Below are positions 10,934 to 20,836 of a stretch of 64,000 nucleotides of DNA, in pieces. The notes under the pieces are model-generated. The model saw only the letters and a program-made list of their open reading frames with translations, ran no database searches and had not been told where the DNA came from. A program made the translations under genes and the position numbers. Source of the DNA: Methanobacteriota archaeon (GTDB lineage Archaea; Halobacteriota; Methanomicrobia; Methanomicrobiales; Methanomicrobiaceae); the NCBI GenBank assembly GCA_016841485.1, contig JAENZA010000005.1, positions 1 to 64,000 of the forward strand. The letters run 5' to 3'. Each line of letters begins with the position of its first letter. Within the stretch, counting starts at the first letter, position 1.

Positions 10934-11670
10934 CACTCCTCCTTTTTCTCCGGCTCTCTTCTGATGTACCAGACTACACAGACGATGCCCGCTACGAGGA
11001 CAAGTCCCCATAGTACGACAGACCATGAAAATCCTGTTTCAGGAAGAGGGAGCGGTGAAAATTCCGCACTTGCAAAGACGATCTCTCCGCGGGGGAGGGT
11101 TCCCGAGGTCCCGTCCTGGTAGACCAGGTTCTGGTCCGATGAGAACGTGACCGAGTAATCCTCTATGGGGAGATCTGATGCCACCGGTATGGCGATGTTT
11201 GTGAACAGGACTCCTTTCTGGGCAAGATCACCTGAATCAAATTCAAGGATATAGCTCATCTCCTCGCCGGGCTGGATGGGATACCAGATTTCATACCGGA
11301 TGGTGGTATAGTCGTCCCCTTCTGTCACATGGGACATCAGGAGCTTTCCATCCGAGGTAATTGCCCGGAGGTTCTCTACTTCTACCGCTTTTGGGGCAGA
11401 GGTGCCCGGAATGGAGAAGAAAAAAATCTGGGAGGGAGAAAATGTCTGAAGTCTGAATTCTCCGATGCCGGGGACGACCGGTTTGTCGATGACGTTTCTC
11501 AGCGTCACCATCGTCTTCTGGTGCACAGTGTCCCCTATTGTGACCTCCACATCATAGTGGGAGATCGTTTCGACGTCAATGGTCTGCGCCTGTGCAGCGC
11601 CTGTCATGAGTATGAGGCAGATGACCCCCACCACAAGGGTCATCCCCCACCTCGCCTTCCTGTTGTCCAT
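10933..11670 (-). CDS. Secreted, C-terminally membrane-anchored protein
   Basis: 245 aa; signal peptide, C-terminal TM VVLWGLVLVAGIVCVVWYIRREPEKKEE; ATGA overlap with downstream gene. Confidence 0.65.
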   Translation of the reverse strand: MDNRKARWGMTLVVGVICLILMTGAAQAQTIDVETISHYDVEVTIGDTVHQKTMVTLRNVIDKPVVPGIGEFRLQTFSPSQIFFFSIPGTSAPKAVEVENLRAITSDGKLLMSHVTEGDDYTTIRYEIWYPIQPGEEMSYILEFDSGDLAQKGVLFTNIAIPVASDLPIEDYSVTFSSDQNLVYQDGTSGTLPRGEIVFASAEFSPLPLPETGFSWSVVLWGLVLVAGIVCVVWYIRREPEKKEE

Positions 11671-11693
11671 AGGAAATCTTTGGTAATGTAGGG

Positions 11694-13670
11694 TTATTTC
11701 TTTCTTCGGATGACGACACCTGCGACCATGACCGCTGCGAAGAGCAGAATGAACATGCCTTCATAGTTTGCCGCCTTTGAGCCGCCAAACAGGGTGACGA
11801 TGGGCGAGGTGTGGTCATTGAGCGAATTGACCGGGTCCACACCGACGATATAGACGTCGCTGAGGCGGAAGTCGCCGCTGCCCGTCATGTTGTAGGCGAT
11901 GACAAACTGCTTTTCGGCCGTGATCTGGTCCCAGGCCTCGTAATCGCCGTTCCCGAATGCACCGGGCTGGAGCGAACCGAGGCTCCAGATCTGGCCGAGA
12001 TCATAGCCCGCCATTGGGTCTGTAACATTGGTGTAATCCCCGAACAGGGCCGAGCTGTTGACGTAATTACTCGAACCTTGATTCCATGAACTGTAATCGG
12101 CAAGGGACATGTTGGTCGGGATCATGTCGTAGATATAGGCGGTATCCGGGGTCGCCGTGCCGCCGATGTTCTCGACAACGATGTAGACCCTGAACTTGGT
12201 GTCCTCATCCGGGAAGGGCACGACGTGCTTGGTGGCCTTGATCAGGTAGTCGCCTACCACCCAGATACGCTGGGAGACGATGAAATCCGACCCGTAGGTC
12301 TCATTCCACTGTGTCTTGATTGAGTAGCTCTTCTCCCAGCCGTGGGTGTCGTTCTGCTGGAGTGCAAAGGTGGCGTTTGCCCATATGACCGGGACGCCGT
12401 CGTAGGCGAACTCGATGGTTTCGGTAGTGCTGAATTCGCCGGGGTTCAGGACCGTCGTCAGTCCTGTCAACGCGTAGAGGACGGTGTCGGATGATCCTGA
12501 GGTACTGCCGGGTGTCCAGCCGGAATCCTCGACATAAGCCCCGAAGTTGCCCTCGGTCGCCCATACGGCGTAGTCGGTCAGGACGTAGACGAGGCCTGCT
12601 GCCTGATTCGTGAAGGTGGCATTGCCTTTCCATGAACCGTCGACATGCTCCTTCGTCACCGCAACGAGTGCCTCACCGGTTGCATAGCAGTCATAGACCA
12701 CTGAACCGCTGATCAGTCCCTCGTCCTCTCCGCTTCCGGATTTTACCGCACTGAATGCGATCGTGGTAAACCCGAACGGTTCGTCGATGTTGCCGGTCAT
12801 CTCCTCATGGATGGCAGCCACATCATAGCTGGTGTTCACCCAGACGGTGGATCCCTGCGTCAAAGCGACACCGGTTACCTGCATCTGGCCCGGTGCTGTG
12901 CTGCCATAGAGGGCGGGGCCGTCCAGAAGCACGGAGGTTCCCTCTGAGGTGTCGTTGTTGGAGATCGGTCCGAGTGTGGTCCACGCATCTGAGCCGTAAT
13001 GGGTGTTGTTTGCGCTCAGGTAATGGTTGATCTCCATTGCCACCTCGTCACCGTCGGTGAAGAACTCGGAGTTGGTGGTCGCGTTGAAGTACACGGTCCA
13101 GGAAACGTCCTTGCCGGACACCACACGCGATGCATCGGTGTAGGTGTCGACGAGAATAAGGGATGTTTGTGCAAGCGACGTCCCGTCTACCGGGATCTCG
13201 TCAGCGAGGACGATATACGAAAGGCGGGCATACTGGCCAGCCCGAAGCTGGGGGATCTGGACCCAGAAGTTTGCATCGTCATCGCCCATCTCAGGGGCTG
13301 ATGCGGGCTTTGCGTCATAGACAAAGACCTCGGAACTCGCACTCTCAAAGGAGACATTGAGCCCGTTGGACCCGTAGGTCTCATCATAGTTGGTGAGGTT
13401 GATCGGCACCCAGATGTCATAGATGTCATCTCCTGCCGTTCCATTGTTGAGGATGGTAATCTCACCCGTCACCCCGGTGGTGTTGGTGCCGCCAATGATG
13501 AAGGTCGAGACATATTCGTTCATGGAGATTTCCAGCGGTGCTGCTGCGGCGCTCGCAGCCATGGCACCGACGACAACGAGCACCAGGAATACCTGTGCAG
13601 TCGTTCGTATCGATACCTTGCGTTCACTCTTTTCTGTTTTCTTCTGCGGTGTGTCATAATCAGATTTCAT
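11694..13670 (-). CDS. S-layer-like / surface protein with C-terminal TM anchor
   Basis: Start refined to MKSDYDTPQKK; many N-x-S/T sequons; C-terminus YEGMFILLFAAVMVAGVVIRRKK. Confidence 0.65.
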   Translation of the reverse strand: MKSDYDTPQKKTEKSERKVSIRTTAQVFLVLVVVGAMAASAAAAPLEISMNEYVSTFIIGGTNTTGVTGEITILNNGTAGDDIYDIWVPINLTNYDETYGSNGLNVSFESASSEVFVYDAKPASAPEMGDDDANFWVQIPQLRAGQYARLSYIVLADEIPVDGTSLAQTSLILVDTYTDASRVVSGKDVSWTVYFNATTNSEFFTDGDEVAMEINHYLSANNTHYGSDAWTTLGPISNNDTSEGTSVLLDGPALYGSTAPGQMQVTGVALTQGSTVWVNTSYDVAAIHEEMTGNIDEPFGFTTIAFSAVKSGSGEDEGLISGSVVYDCYATGEALVAVTKEHVDGSWKGNATFTNQAAGLVYVLTDYAVWATEGNFGAYVEDSGWTPGSTSGSSDTVLYALTGLTTVLNPGEFSTTETIEFAYDGVPVIWANATFALQQNDTHGWEKSYSIKTQWNETYGSDFIVSQRIWVVGDYLIKATKHVVPFPDEDTKFRVYIVVENIGGTATPDTAYIYDMIPTNMSLADYSSWNQGSSNYVNSSALFGDYTNVTDPMAGYDLGQIWSLGSLQPGAFGNGDYEAWDQITAEKQFVIAYNMTGSGDFRLSDVYIVGVDPVNSLNDHTSPIVTLFGGSKAANYEGMFILLFAAVMVAGVVIRRKK

Positions 13671-14028
13671 ATGACATTCCCCCTTTCTTTTATGAGCTGT
13701 CATATTGCCCGCATCGCAGGCGCCATGACCGGATACTACCAGAACTCCCCCCCGGGTGTTCTTATCCTAACAATGGATATACTCTATTTATTATTAACTC
13801 TTTGTATGGAAATCATTATATAGGGGGTTGGATTTGGCAAAAATAGTCCTGATAATTTTTGAAAAATGCCAGTAATTTGCCGTGGAATTATGATAAAACG
13901 CCGGTTTTACAATTAATTTGTAGGTTTATGCAAAGAACATTATTGCGGAATAAAAAATGGATGGAATGCCATGTATTTGGTGCTATGCGCGCAAAAACGG
14001 GGGATATTCCTGATGATCAGGACTCCTT

Positions 14029-14742
14029 TCACTCCTGGACAAATCCATGTCTGCCGATGACGGGAACAAAGCGGACGCCGCCCCTGCTTTCCACCCGGCC
14101 CCGGCCTTCCTCCACCGTTATAAGAACGAGTTCCTGTGTCTGGCGTTCACCGACCGGGGCAACGATTCTTCCGCCGTCCCTGACAAACGGATAGAGGTAG
14201 GTGGGGAGGACTGGTGATGCAGCGGTGAGAATGGCGGCATCATAGGGGGCATACTTTCCGGTGATGGTCGTCGCATCACAACTGAACACCCTGGCATTGG
14301 TCACCCCGGCGGTGAGCAGGTTTTGGCGTGCCAGGGCTGCGAGTTCAGGGACCCGTTCGACGCTGAACACCTCTTTTGCACAGGAGGCGATCACCGCTGC
14401 CTGGTAGCCCGATCCCGTTCCCAGTTCAAACACCCTGTCTGTCTTTGAGAGTGACAGAAGTTCACTCATGTAGGCAACGATGTAGGGTTGTGAGATGGTG
14501 GCATTATGGCCGATCGGAAGCGGACGGTCATGGTAGGCGGCATCCCTGAGGTGCGACGGAACAAAAACATGACGGGGAAGGCTTCCCATAGCCTCGAGTA
14601 CGGCGGGGCTTCGGATGCCCCGGGCCTTCAGCTGATGCCTGACCATCTCCCTGCGGCTGACATCCTCCCGCTCCCTGCGCCTGTCCACCATAGCTCCCGT
14701 TATCCAATCGTCAGAACCAACCCTGAACCTTGTGGTCGCCAA
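14029..14742 (-). CDS. pcm: Protein-L-isoaspartate O-methyltransferase (copy 1)
   Basis: MVRHQLKARGI...LPRHVFVP...ISQPYIVAYMSELL...VFELGTGSGYQAAVIA. Confidence 0.9.
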   Translation of the reverse strand: MATTRFRVGSDDWITGAMVDRRREREDVSRREMVRHQLKARGIRSPAVLEAMGSLPRHVFVPSHLRDAAYHDRPLPIGHNATISQPYIVAYMSELLSLSKTDRVFELGTGSGYQAAVIASCAKEVFSVERVPELAALARQNLLTAGVTNARVFSCDATTITGKYAPYDAAILTAASPVLPTYLYPFVRDGGRIVAPVGERQTQELVLITVEEGRGRVESRGGVRFVPVIGRHGFVQE

Positions 14743-14835
14743 GGGATGGACGTGTTAACGAATATCCCTGCCTTCTCTCAGCACGTTTGGAAACCGGTGC
14801 CTGTTCCGGGGGAAATGGTCGTGCACAGGAGGATT

Positions 14836-15513
14836 TCATCCCCCTTCCGCAAATCCGTGTTTCCCTATGACCGGAACAAACCTGACACCCCCCTTCCCCT
14901 CAACCCGTCCTTTCCCCTGAAGAACGGTGATAAGAAAGAGTTCCTGTACATACATGTCGCCGACCGGAACGACAATTCGCCCGCCATCGTTCATGTACGG
15001 GTAGAGATATTCGGGGAGGGCCGGTGATGCGGCAGTAAGTATGGCAGCATCATAGGGGGCATAGTCTGCGGCAAGGGTGGTTGCATCCCCTTCGAGGACG
15101 CGGACATTCGTTGTCCCGACGGCTGCCAGGTTCCCGAGTGCCACGGGGACGAGTTCAGGGACCCGCTCAACGCTGATGACTTCCTTTGTGCAGAAGGCGA
15201 GCACCGCCGCCTGGTAACCGGACCCTGTTCCCAGTTCAAAGACCCGGTCGTTTTTCGAAAGTTTGAGGAGCTCGCTCATATAGGCAACGATATACGGCTG
15301 GGAGATGGTGGCATCATAGCCGATGGGGAGGGGGCAGTCCTGATACGCGGCATCACGAATACGTTCGGGGACGAAGAGGTGGCGGGGTATGGTCGCCATC
15401 GCCCTGAGGATACACTGGTCGGAAATTCCCCTGGCAACGAGCTGATGCGTCACCATCTCCTTACGGGCGACCTCGAGGCGTGCTTCATTTTTATCCATCA
15501 TCATTTTTTCCAT
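14836..15513 (-). CDS. pcm: Protein-L-isoaspartate O-methyltransferase (copy 2)
   Basis: 225 aa, highly similar to copy 1; same motifs. Confidence 0.92.
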   Translation of the reverse strand: MEKMMMDKNEARLEVARKEMVTHQLVARGISDQCILRAMATIPRHLFVPERIRDAAYQDCPLPIGYDATISQPYIVAYMSELLKLSKNDRVFELGTGSGYQAAVLAFCTKEVISVERVPELVPVALGNLAAVGTTNVRVLEGDATTLAADYAPYDAAILTAASPALPEYLYPYMNDGGRIVVPVGDMYVQELFLITVLQGKGRVEGKGGVRFVPVIGKHGFAEGG

Positions 15514-15610
15514 GACATCTGCCTGCTATCGTAAAACCAGAGGGCAGATTGTCTTTGACAAAAAAGGTTGTGCCGGTGACTTTCAGAAGAGATGAGAGGG
15601 ATGAACCATT

Positions 15611-15850
15611 TCACTCCTCAGGAGCGTGGAAGCAGAACCAGCCGCCTTTCAGATTATATTTCTGTGCGACGGGACAGTCCATGCAGTTGCATCCTTTATT
15701 GACGGCGTCCTTCTTTGCCGAAACTCCCCGTGCACAGAAGAGTGCATGCGGTTCGGACTCCATGAGCTTGTTCTCCCTGAACGTTGGGCAGGTGCCGCAG
15801 TATTGTTTGCATATCTCCAGGTTTTCCGGTGTGTCGGGTACTTTCATCAA
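15611..15850 (-). CDS. Small cysteine-rich DUF2769 family protein
   Basis: MMKVPDTPENLEICKQYCGTCPTFRENKL...FCARGVSAKK...CNCMDCPVAQKYNLKGGWFCF. Confidence 0.85.
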   Translation of the reverse strand: MMKVPDTPENLEICKQYCGTCPTFRENKLMESEPHALFCARGVSAKKDAVNKGCNCMDCPVAQKYNLKGGWFCFHAPEE

Positions 15851-16002
15851 CTTCCACCTGTTTTTTTATATTTATTCCTAACAAGGACGTGTTCCATTCA
15901 CGTGTTCATTGCATAAATAATGTGTTCTCCCCCGTCCGAGAGACGAGAGCGTTACCCGGTGCTGAGGAAGGTTCAAATGCAGGGACTTATCTATCAGCAT
16001 CC

Positions 16003-16485
16003 ATGCCAACCGGTACCAGGTTCCCCGCTCTGTCGGCCCGCACGCTTGCGGGGACGAACAAGACGCTCCCTGATGCTGCAGCAGGAAAGGTCTCCCTGAT
16101 TGTTGTCGCCTTTGTCCGTGGCGCCCAGGAGATGATCAATTCCTGGGTACTGCCCTTTGAAGAGGAATTTTTACCGTCAGCGGATGTCGTGGTCTATGAA
16201 GTCCCCATGATCGAATCGTCCCTGTGGAAACCGGCACGGTCGATGATCGACGGCGGGATGCGTTCCGGCATTCCTCCGGAAAAACATGATTATGTCATCA
16301 CATCGTATGGGAGTGCGGCCGCCTACCGTGAGATTCTTGGCATGGAGGACCGCTCACTTGCCTATCTCTTTCTCCTTGACCGGGATGGCGTCATCCGCTG
16401 GGAGGGAAAGGGATTTGCCGACTCCGACGGGATGTCCCGCCTCCTGAAGACGGCAACAACTCTTATACATGCAAGAAGCGGGTGA
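16003..16485 (+). CDS. ATP10-like / thioredoxin-fold protein
   Basis: Internal start MPTGTRFPAL; KVSLIVVAFVRGAQEMINSWVLPFEEEF... LAYLFLLDRDGVIRWEGKGFAD resembles the ATP10 family. Confidence 0.5.
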   Translation: MPTGTRFPALSARTLAGTNKTLPDAAAGKVSLIVVAFVRGAQEMINSWVLPFEEEFLPSADVVVYEVPMIESSLWKPARSMIDGGMRSGIPPEKHDYVITSYGSAAAYREILGMEDRSLAYLFLLDRDGVIRWEGKGFADSDGMSRLLKTATTLIHARSG

Positions 16486-16587
16486 GGCATTCCCCCGGCA
16501 AATGATCCCTCATTGTATGTCCTGCAGGACGGATATTTAGTGGATCGTCGACGGCCTTTTTCTGCAATACCGGTGTCCGGGGAACCG

Positions 16588-16603
16588 TTCCCCGGGGTAC
16601 GAA
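16588..16603. promoter_or_regulatory. Candidate MsvR box (TTCcccGGGGTACGAA)
   Basis: Right half TACGAA and left TTC at the 6-N4-6 spacing of the reported MsvR motif TTCGTA-N4-TACGAA, 48 bp upstream of the start at 16651. Confidence 0.35.
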
Positions 16604-16650
16604 CAGAAGGCTTTATTGTACACACTGATAATGCGGTACATACGAGGAGT

Positions 16651-17424
16651 ATGGCGCAGGGCGGTGGACTGAAAAGGGAAGGAGTGGGCCTGTACAGCAC
16701 CCGTGACTCGGTGTATCCCATAGAAAGCCCGGTAAAACAGAGCATTCTTTCGATGCTGGAAAGTGAGGGGCCACTTTCCTTCGATGAGATTGTTGGAAGG
16801 CTTGGGAAGGCCAAATCGACGGTTTCAGTGCACCTGAAAGGGCTTTCGGGAGACGGGGTGATCGACGTGCAGACCGACCCCGATGATGCCCGCAGAAAGA
16901 CCTTCCTCCTTTCGGGGCGTCATGTCGGGACACTCTCGGCAGAGGACTGCGTCCCCGCACGCAACCGCCAGTCCTCCGCTGCCGCTGAATTTTATGATGT
17001 CGGGTCCCTGTACCGCTTCATGTGCTGTCAGGTCCGCACCACGATGATGGAGGCGGGTATCAACATCGAGCCAATCCTGCTCTCTGCGGGGGAAATGGTC
17101 GGCATGTCCATTGCGGGGATGCTCGGCCGCGGTGATGTGTACGCCAATTGTGCCGCTCTCTCGAATTTCTGGAGAGATTATGGGCTTGGCACCATCTCTT
17201 TTGAATCATATGATCCTCTTGTCATCGTCACCACCGACTGCTTTGAATGTGCCGACCTTCCGAATGTCGGCCGGCCGGTCTGTGCATTCGGCAAGGGGGT
17301 TTTAGGTGCGGTATTCAGCGACCTTTACGGGCAGGACGTAACGGTAACCGAGACCCGGTGTTTTGCGATGGGGGATGAGATGTGCATGTTCGAAATAATC
17401 CCCGCCAGCAGGAAAGAACCATGA
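16651..17424 (+). CDS. msvR: MsvR-like regulator: ArsR-type HTH + V4R domain
   Basis: VKQSILSMLESEGPLSFDEIVGRLGKAKSTVSVHLKGL HTH; C-terminal V4R ending TRCFAMGDEMCMFEI. Confidence 0.75.
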   Translation: MAQGGGLKREGVGLYSTRDSVYPIESPVKQSILSMLESEGPLSFDEIVGRLGKAKSTVSVHLKGLSGDGVIDVQTDPDDARRKTFLLSGRHVGTLSAEDCVPARNRQSSAAAEFYDVGSLYRFMCCQVRTTMMEAGINIEPILLSAGEMVGMSIAGMLGRGDVYANCAALSNFWRDYGLGTISFESYDPLVIVTTDCFECADLPNVGRPVCAFGKGVLGAVFSDLYGQDVTVTETRCFAMGDEMCMFEIIPASRKEP

Positions 17425-17707
17425 ACCCATGCCCGTAGGGACTACCGGTGCTGGCTTTGGAAGAGGGCCGGCAGGAACCATCAGGTATTGAGGCAGTATC
17501 CTGCACGCCAGGACGCACCGGACAGCCGGGAGCAGGCGGGCAGGGCCCCCTGATGGGCATTTTCTTTGGAGAATAGTTTGTCTGGTGGTGTCTATGGTGG
17601 ATTCGAATGCGGCTGACGGAGATGATCCTGGCGGTACCGTATTCCCAGGGAAAAAAGGGGATCAAAAAGCTGTTGTTATGTAGTATCAGAGCTGAAAAAT
17701 TATTTCC

Positions 17708-19156
17708 ATGCAGGTTCTTCGGGAGCACCAGCACCTGATACGGTGGATACTCCTTGCAGCAGGAGTCATCACAACCGTTCTCTGGTTCATGGTGTTTCCC
17801 TTAAAGACACCTTTTGATATGGTGGATATTCTCATCGAGGGCCTCATCCTCTGTACGTTTATCGCCGCCTATTACTATGTGATCCGGCTTGAAAACCCGT
17901 TTCTGGAGGCCGGGTTTGGCATTCTCATCTTCGGGTACCTGATAGACCTTCTCGACGAATTCACCAAAGAACCTGACATCCTCAATACCCAGTTTGAAGG
18001 GGCGTTGAAGATCATCGGGGTTATTGTCATCGTTGCCGGCCTCTCATATGCCAACCGCCGCTTTGAGGAGAATATTGCCGCATCGAAGGAACGGGAGAGG
18101 AAACTGGAGGAGACGGGGACAAAGTTCCGTGATCTCGTGGAAAATATCTTTGATGTGCTGTGCGAGACCGATGCAGCCGGGACCATTCGCTACATCAGCC
18201 CGCAGGTGGAACAGATGCTCGGGTACACCCCGGAGGAGCTCACCGGCACATCGATGTACGAACTTATCCCCGAGGGAGAGCGGTCAGCAGCTCTCGATGC
18301 GTTTATCAGGGTCCGGCAGCAGGGGGCATCGTTTCAGCTGGCTGAGCATCCGCTCATCCGCAGTGACGGGACGGTCATCATTGCCCAGATGAACGGCACT
18401 CCTGTCGTTCAAGGAGCAGGGGACGGCGGATACCGGTTGGTCTGCCGGGATATCACCGGAAAGAGAGAGGCAGAAGATGCGCTGCGTCTCGCCAACAGCA
18501 AACTCAATCTGCTCTCAAGCATCACCCGGCATGATGTACTGAACCAGCTTACGGTCCTTCTTGGCTATATCGAGATAATGGGGGAGGTGGAAGATACCGG
18601 GGAGAGGGACCTCTACCTGGAGAAAATGAATGCCTCGGCATGTTCCATCAGGCAGCTCATTGAATTTACCCGGGATTATCAGGATATCGGCGTGCATGCT
18701 CCGGCCTGGCAGAATGTCGCAGCCAAGGTTAGCACTGCAGCTGAAATGGCGGGGACGGACATTGTGCATACGGACGCATCGGTATATGGCCTGGAGATCT
18801 ATGCAGACCCTCTTCTTGAGAAGGTCTTCTATACACTGTTTGAAAATTCCCTGCGTCACGGGGGGATGGTCACTGAGATTACCATCTCGGCCCGGCAGGA
18901 GGATGAAAGGTATGTTCTGTTGATTGCCGACGATGGGAAGGGCATCCCTGCGGCAGAGAAAGAATTGATCTTTCGCAGGAAGTACGGAGTCAATACCGGC
19001 TACGGGCTCTTTCTGGCACGGGAGGTCCTCTCGATCACGGGGATTTCCATCAGCGAAACGGGAACACAGGGTGAGGGGGCATGCTTTGCGCTCAGCATTC
19101 CTGCGAGAAACTGGCGATTAGGTGAACCAACCGCCAACGAGTTTCGCGATATATAG
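17708..19156 (+). CDS. Membrane PAS sensor histidine kinase
   Basis: N-terminal TMs; PAS FRDLVENIFDVLCETDAAGTIRYISPQVEQMLGYTPEEL; TRHDVLNQLTVLLGYIEIM; HATPase VFYTLFENSLRHGG, IADDGKGIP. Confidence 0.88.
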   Translation: MQVLREHQHLIRWILLAAGVITTVLWFMVFPLKTPFDMVDILIEGLILCTFIAAYYYVIRLENPFLEAGFGILIFGYLIDLLDEFTKEPDILNTQFEGALKIIGVIVIVAGLSYANRRFEENIAASKERERKLEETGTKFRDLVENIFDVLCETDAAGTIRYISPQVEQMLGYTPEELTGTSMYELIPEGERSAALDAFIRVRQQGASFQLAEHPLIRSDGTVIIAQMNGTPVVQGAGDGGYRLVCRDITGKREAEDALRLANSKLNLLSSITRHDVLNQLTVLLGYIEIMGEVEDTGERDLYLEKMNASACSIRQLIEFTRDYQDIGVHAPAWQNVAAKVSTAAEMAGTDIVHTDASVYGLEIYADPLLEKVFYTLFENSLRHGGMVTEITISARQEDERYVLLIADDGKGIPAAEKELIFRRKYGVNTGYGLFLAREVLSITGISISETGTQGEGACFALSIPARNWRLGEPTANEFRDI

Positions 19157-19198
19157 GATAGCAATCGGAAAAAAAGGCAGGTCTCCCGGAATACGGGA

Positions 19199-20836
19199 TT
19201 ATCTTCTTGATTTTTTATAGCCGCCGCGGGCGGGGGCGGTAAATCCGATGGTGTTTCCATTCGAGAGGGGAACGCCGCCAATGGACTTTCCGGTCATCTC
19301 CTCGACGACCATCTTTGCCAGATCGTCGGGAATCTCGACATAGGAATTTGATTCGTAGATGCTTATGGATCCGATATCCTTTCCATTGATGCCTGTTTCA
19401 CCGGCGATGGCCCCCACGATATCCTTGGGACGTATACGCTTGTCCTTGCCGAAATTGAGGTAGACCCGGGTCATTCCCGCTTCAACCCCGTGGTCGCGCT
19501 TTACATATTCCTCAGAGACCGGTTCGGGGTCGGAACCTGCTTCAATCTGACGCTTCAGCAGTGCTGCAGCAATTTCAAGGGACGTGTAATCGTCCATCAT
19601 GATCCGTTCGAGAAGCGCTGCATACTTGTCAAGATCGCCCGCCTTGATGGTCTCCCGGATCTCTTCAGCAAGCGTCCTCATCCGCATCTCTTCGACGTCA
19701 TCGGCCGTTGGGATGGGAATCCGGGCGATCTGGATCTTCGCATATTTCTGGATGGTCTTGAGTTTGTAGAATTCCTTGGGGCCGACAAAGGTGATTGCAC
19801 GACCTTCGCGGCCAGCACGTGCCGTTCGTCCGATACGGTGGACGTAATATTCCACATCCTGTGGCACATCGTAGTTGATCACGAGTTCGACATCATCGAC
19901 ATCGATACCCCGTGCGGCAACATCCGTTGCGATGAGGACATCGATGGTGCCCTTCCTGAACTTTGCCATGACCCGGTCCCTCTGGACCTGTTTCATGTCG
20001 CCGTGGAGTCCCTCTGCGCAGTATCCTCTCGCCTGCAACTGGCCTGTAAGGGTATCGACCGCCCGCTTGGTGTTGCAGAAGATCAGTGCAAGATTCGGGT
20101 TGTAGATATCGAGCAGACGGGAGAGGATTTCGAGTTTATCGCTGTTGCGAAGCTCGATGTACTGCTGTTCGATCTGCGGGACGGTGAGGGTCTTGTGGGG
20201 TACCTTCACCATCTCGGGTTTGGTCTGGTACTGTTTTGAGATCTCGAGGATCGGCCGCGGAAGCGTTGCCGAGAAGAGGACCGTCTGGCGATCCTTTGGG
20301 GTTTCCCTGATGATGGTCTCGATGTCATCCCTGAATCCCATGTCGAGCATCTGGTCTGCCTCATCGAGTACGATCATTTTGATGGTGTCGAGCCGGAGCG
20401 TTCCCCGGTTGATGTGGTCCAGTACACGGCCGGGAGTTCCCACGACGATGTGCGCGCCGAATTTGAGCGCCTTGAACTGGCGTTCGATCGGCTGTCCGCC
20501 ATAGACGGGGACGACGTGAATCTTTTTCTCGTAGTGTGCCAGGCGCCCGAACTCCTCTGCCGTCTGAATGGCCAGTTCACGTGTGGGAGAAAGCACAATA
20601 ACCTGTGTTGCGCCGATTTCCGCATCAATGATCTCAATTGCGGGGATACCGAAAGCTGCGGTTTTCCCCGTCCCTGTCTGTGCCTGACCGGTCACATCAC
20701 GTCCTGAGAGTAGAGTAGGTATTGCAAGTAACTGAATCGGGGTGGGCTCCTCAAACCCCATATCTTTGATAGCCCTGAGAATGGTCGGGGATATATTAAA
20801 TTCGGAGAAGGAATAGGTGTCTTCCATTCTGTACAT
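19199..20836 (-). CDS. deaD: DEAD-box RNA helicase with DbpA-like RNA-binding C-terminus
   Basis: AQTGTGKT, DEADQMLDMGF, SATLP, HRIGRTARAGREG; C-terminal GMTRVYLNFGKDKRIRPKDIVGAIAGETGI. Confidence 0.95.
   Translation of the reverse strand: MYRMEDTYSFSEFNISPTILRAIKDMGFEEPTPIQLLAIPTLLSGRDVTGQAQTGTGKTAAFGIPAIEIIDAEIGATQVIVLSPTRELAIQTAEEFGRLAHYEKKIHVVPVYGGQPIERQFKALKFGAHIVVGTPGRVLDHINRGTLRLDTIKMIVLDEADQMLDMGFRDDIETIIRETPKDRQTVLFSATLPRPILEISKQYQTKPEMVKVPHKTLTVPQIEQQYIELRNSDKLEILSRLLDIYNPNLALIFCNTKRAVDTLTGQLQARGYCAEGLHGDMKQVQRDRVMAKFRKGTIDVLIATDVAARGIDVDDVELVINYDVPQDVEYYVHRIGRTARAGREGRAITFVGPKEFYKLKTIQKYAKIQIARIPIPTADDVEEMRMRTLAEEIRETIKAGDLDKYAALLERIMMDDYTSLEIAAALLKRQIEAGSDPEPVSEEYVKRDHGVEAGMTRVYLNFGKDKRIRPKDIVGAIAGETGINGKDIGSISIYESNSYVEIPDDLAKMVVEEMTGKSIGGVPLSNGNTIGFTAPARGGYKKSRR

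Noticed and set aside
13704-14028. Possible tRNA or small RNA in the AT-rich gap upstream of the surface operon
   Set aside because: No cloverleaf could be recognised; best read as promoter/UTR DNA.
19490-20239. 249-aa plus-strand ORF opposite the DEAD-box helicase
   Set aside because: Antisense shadow of a strongly conserved helicase.
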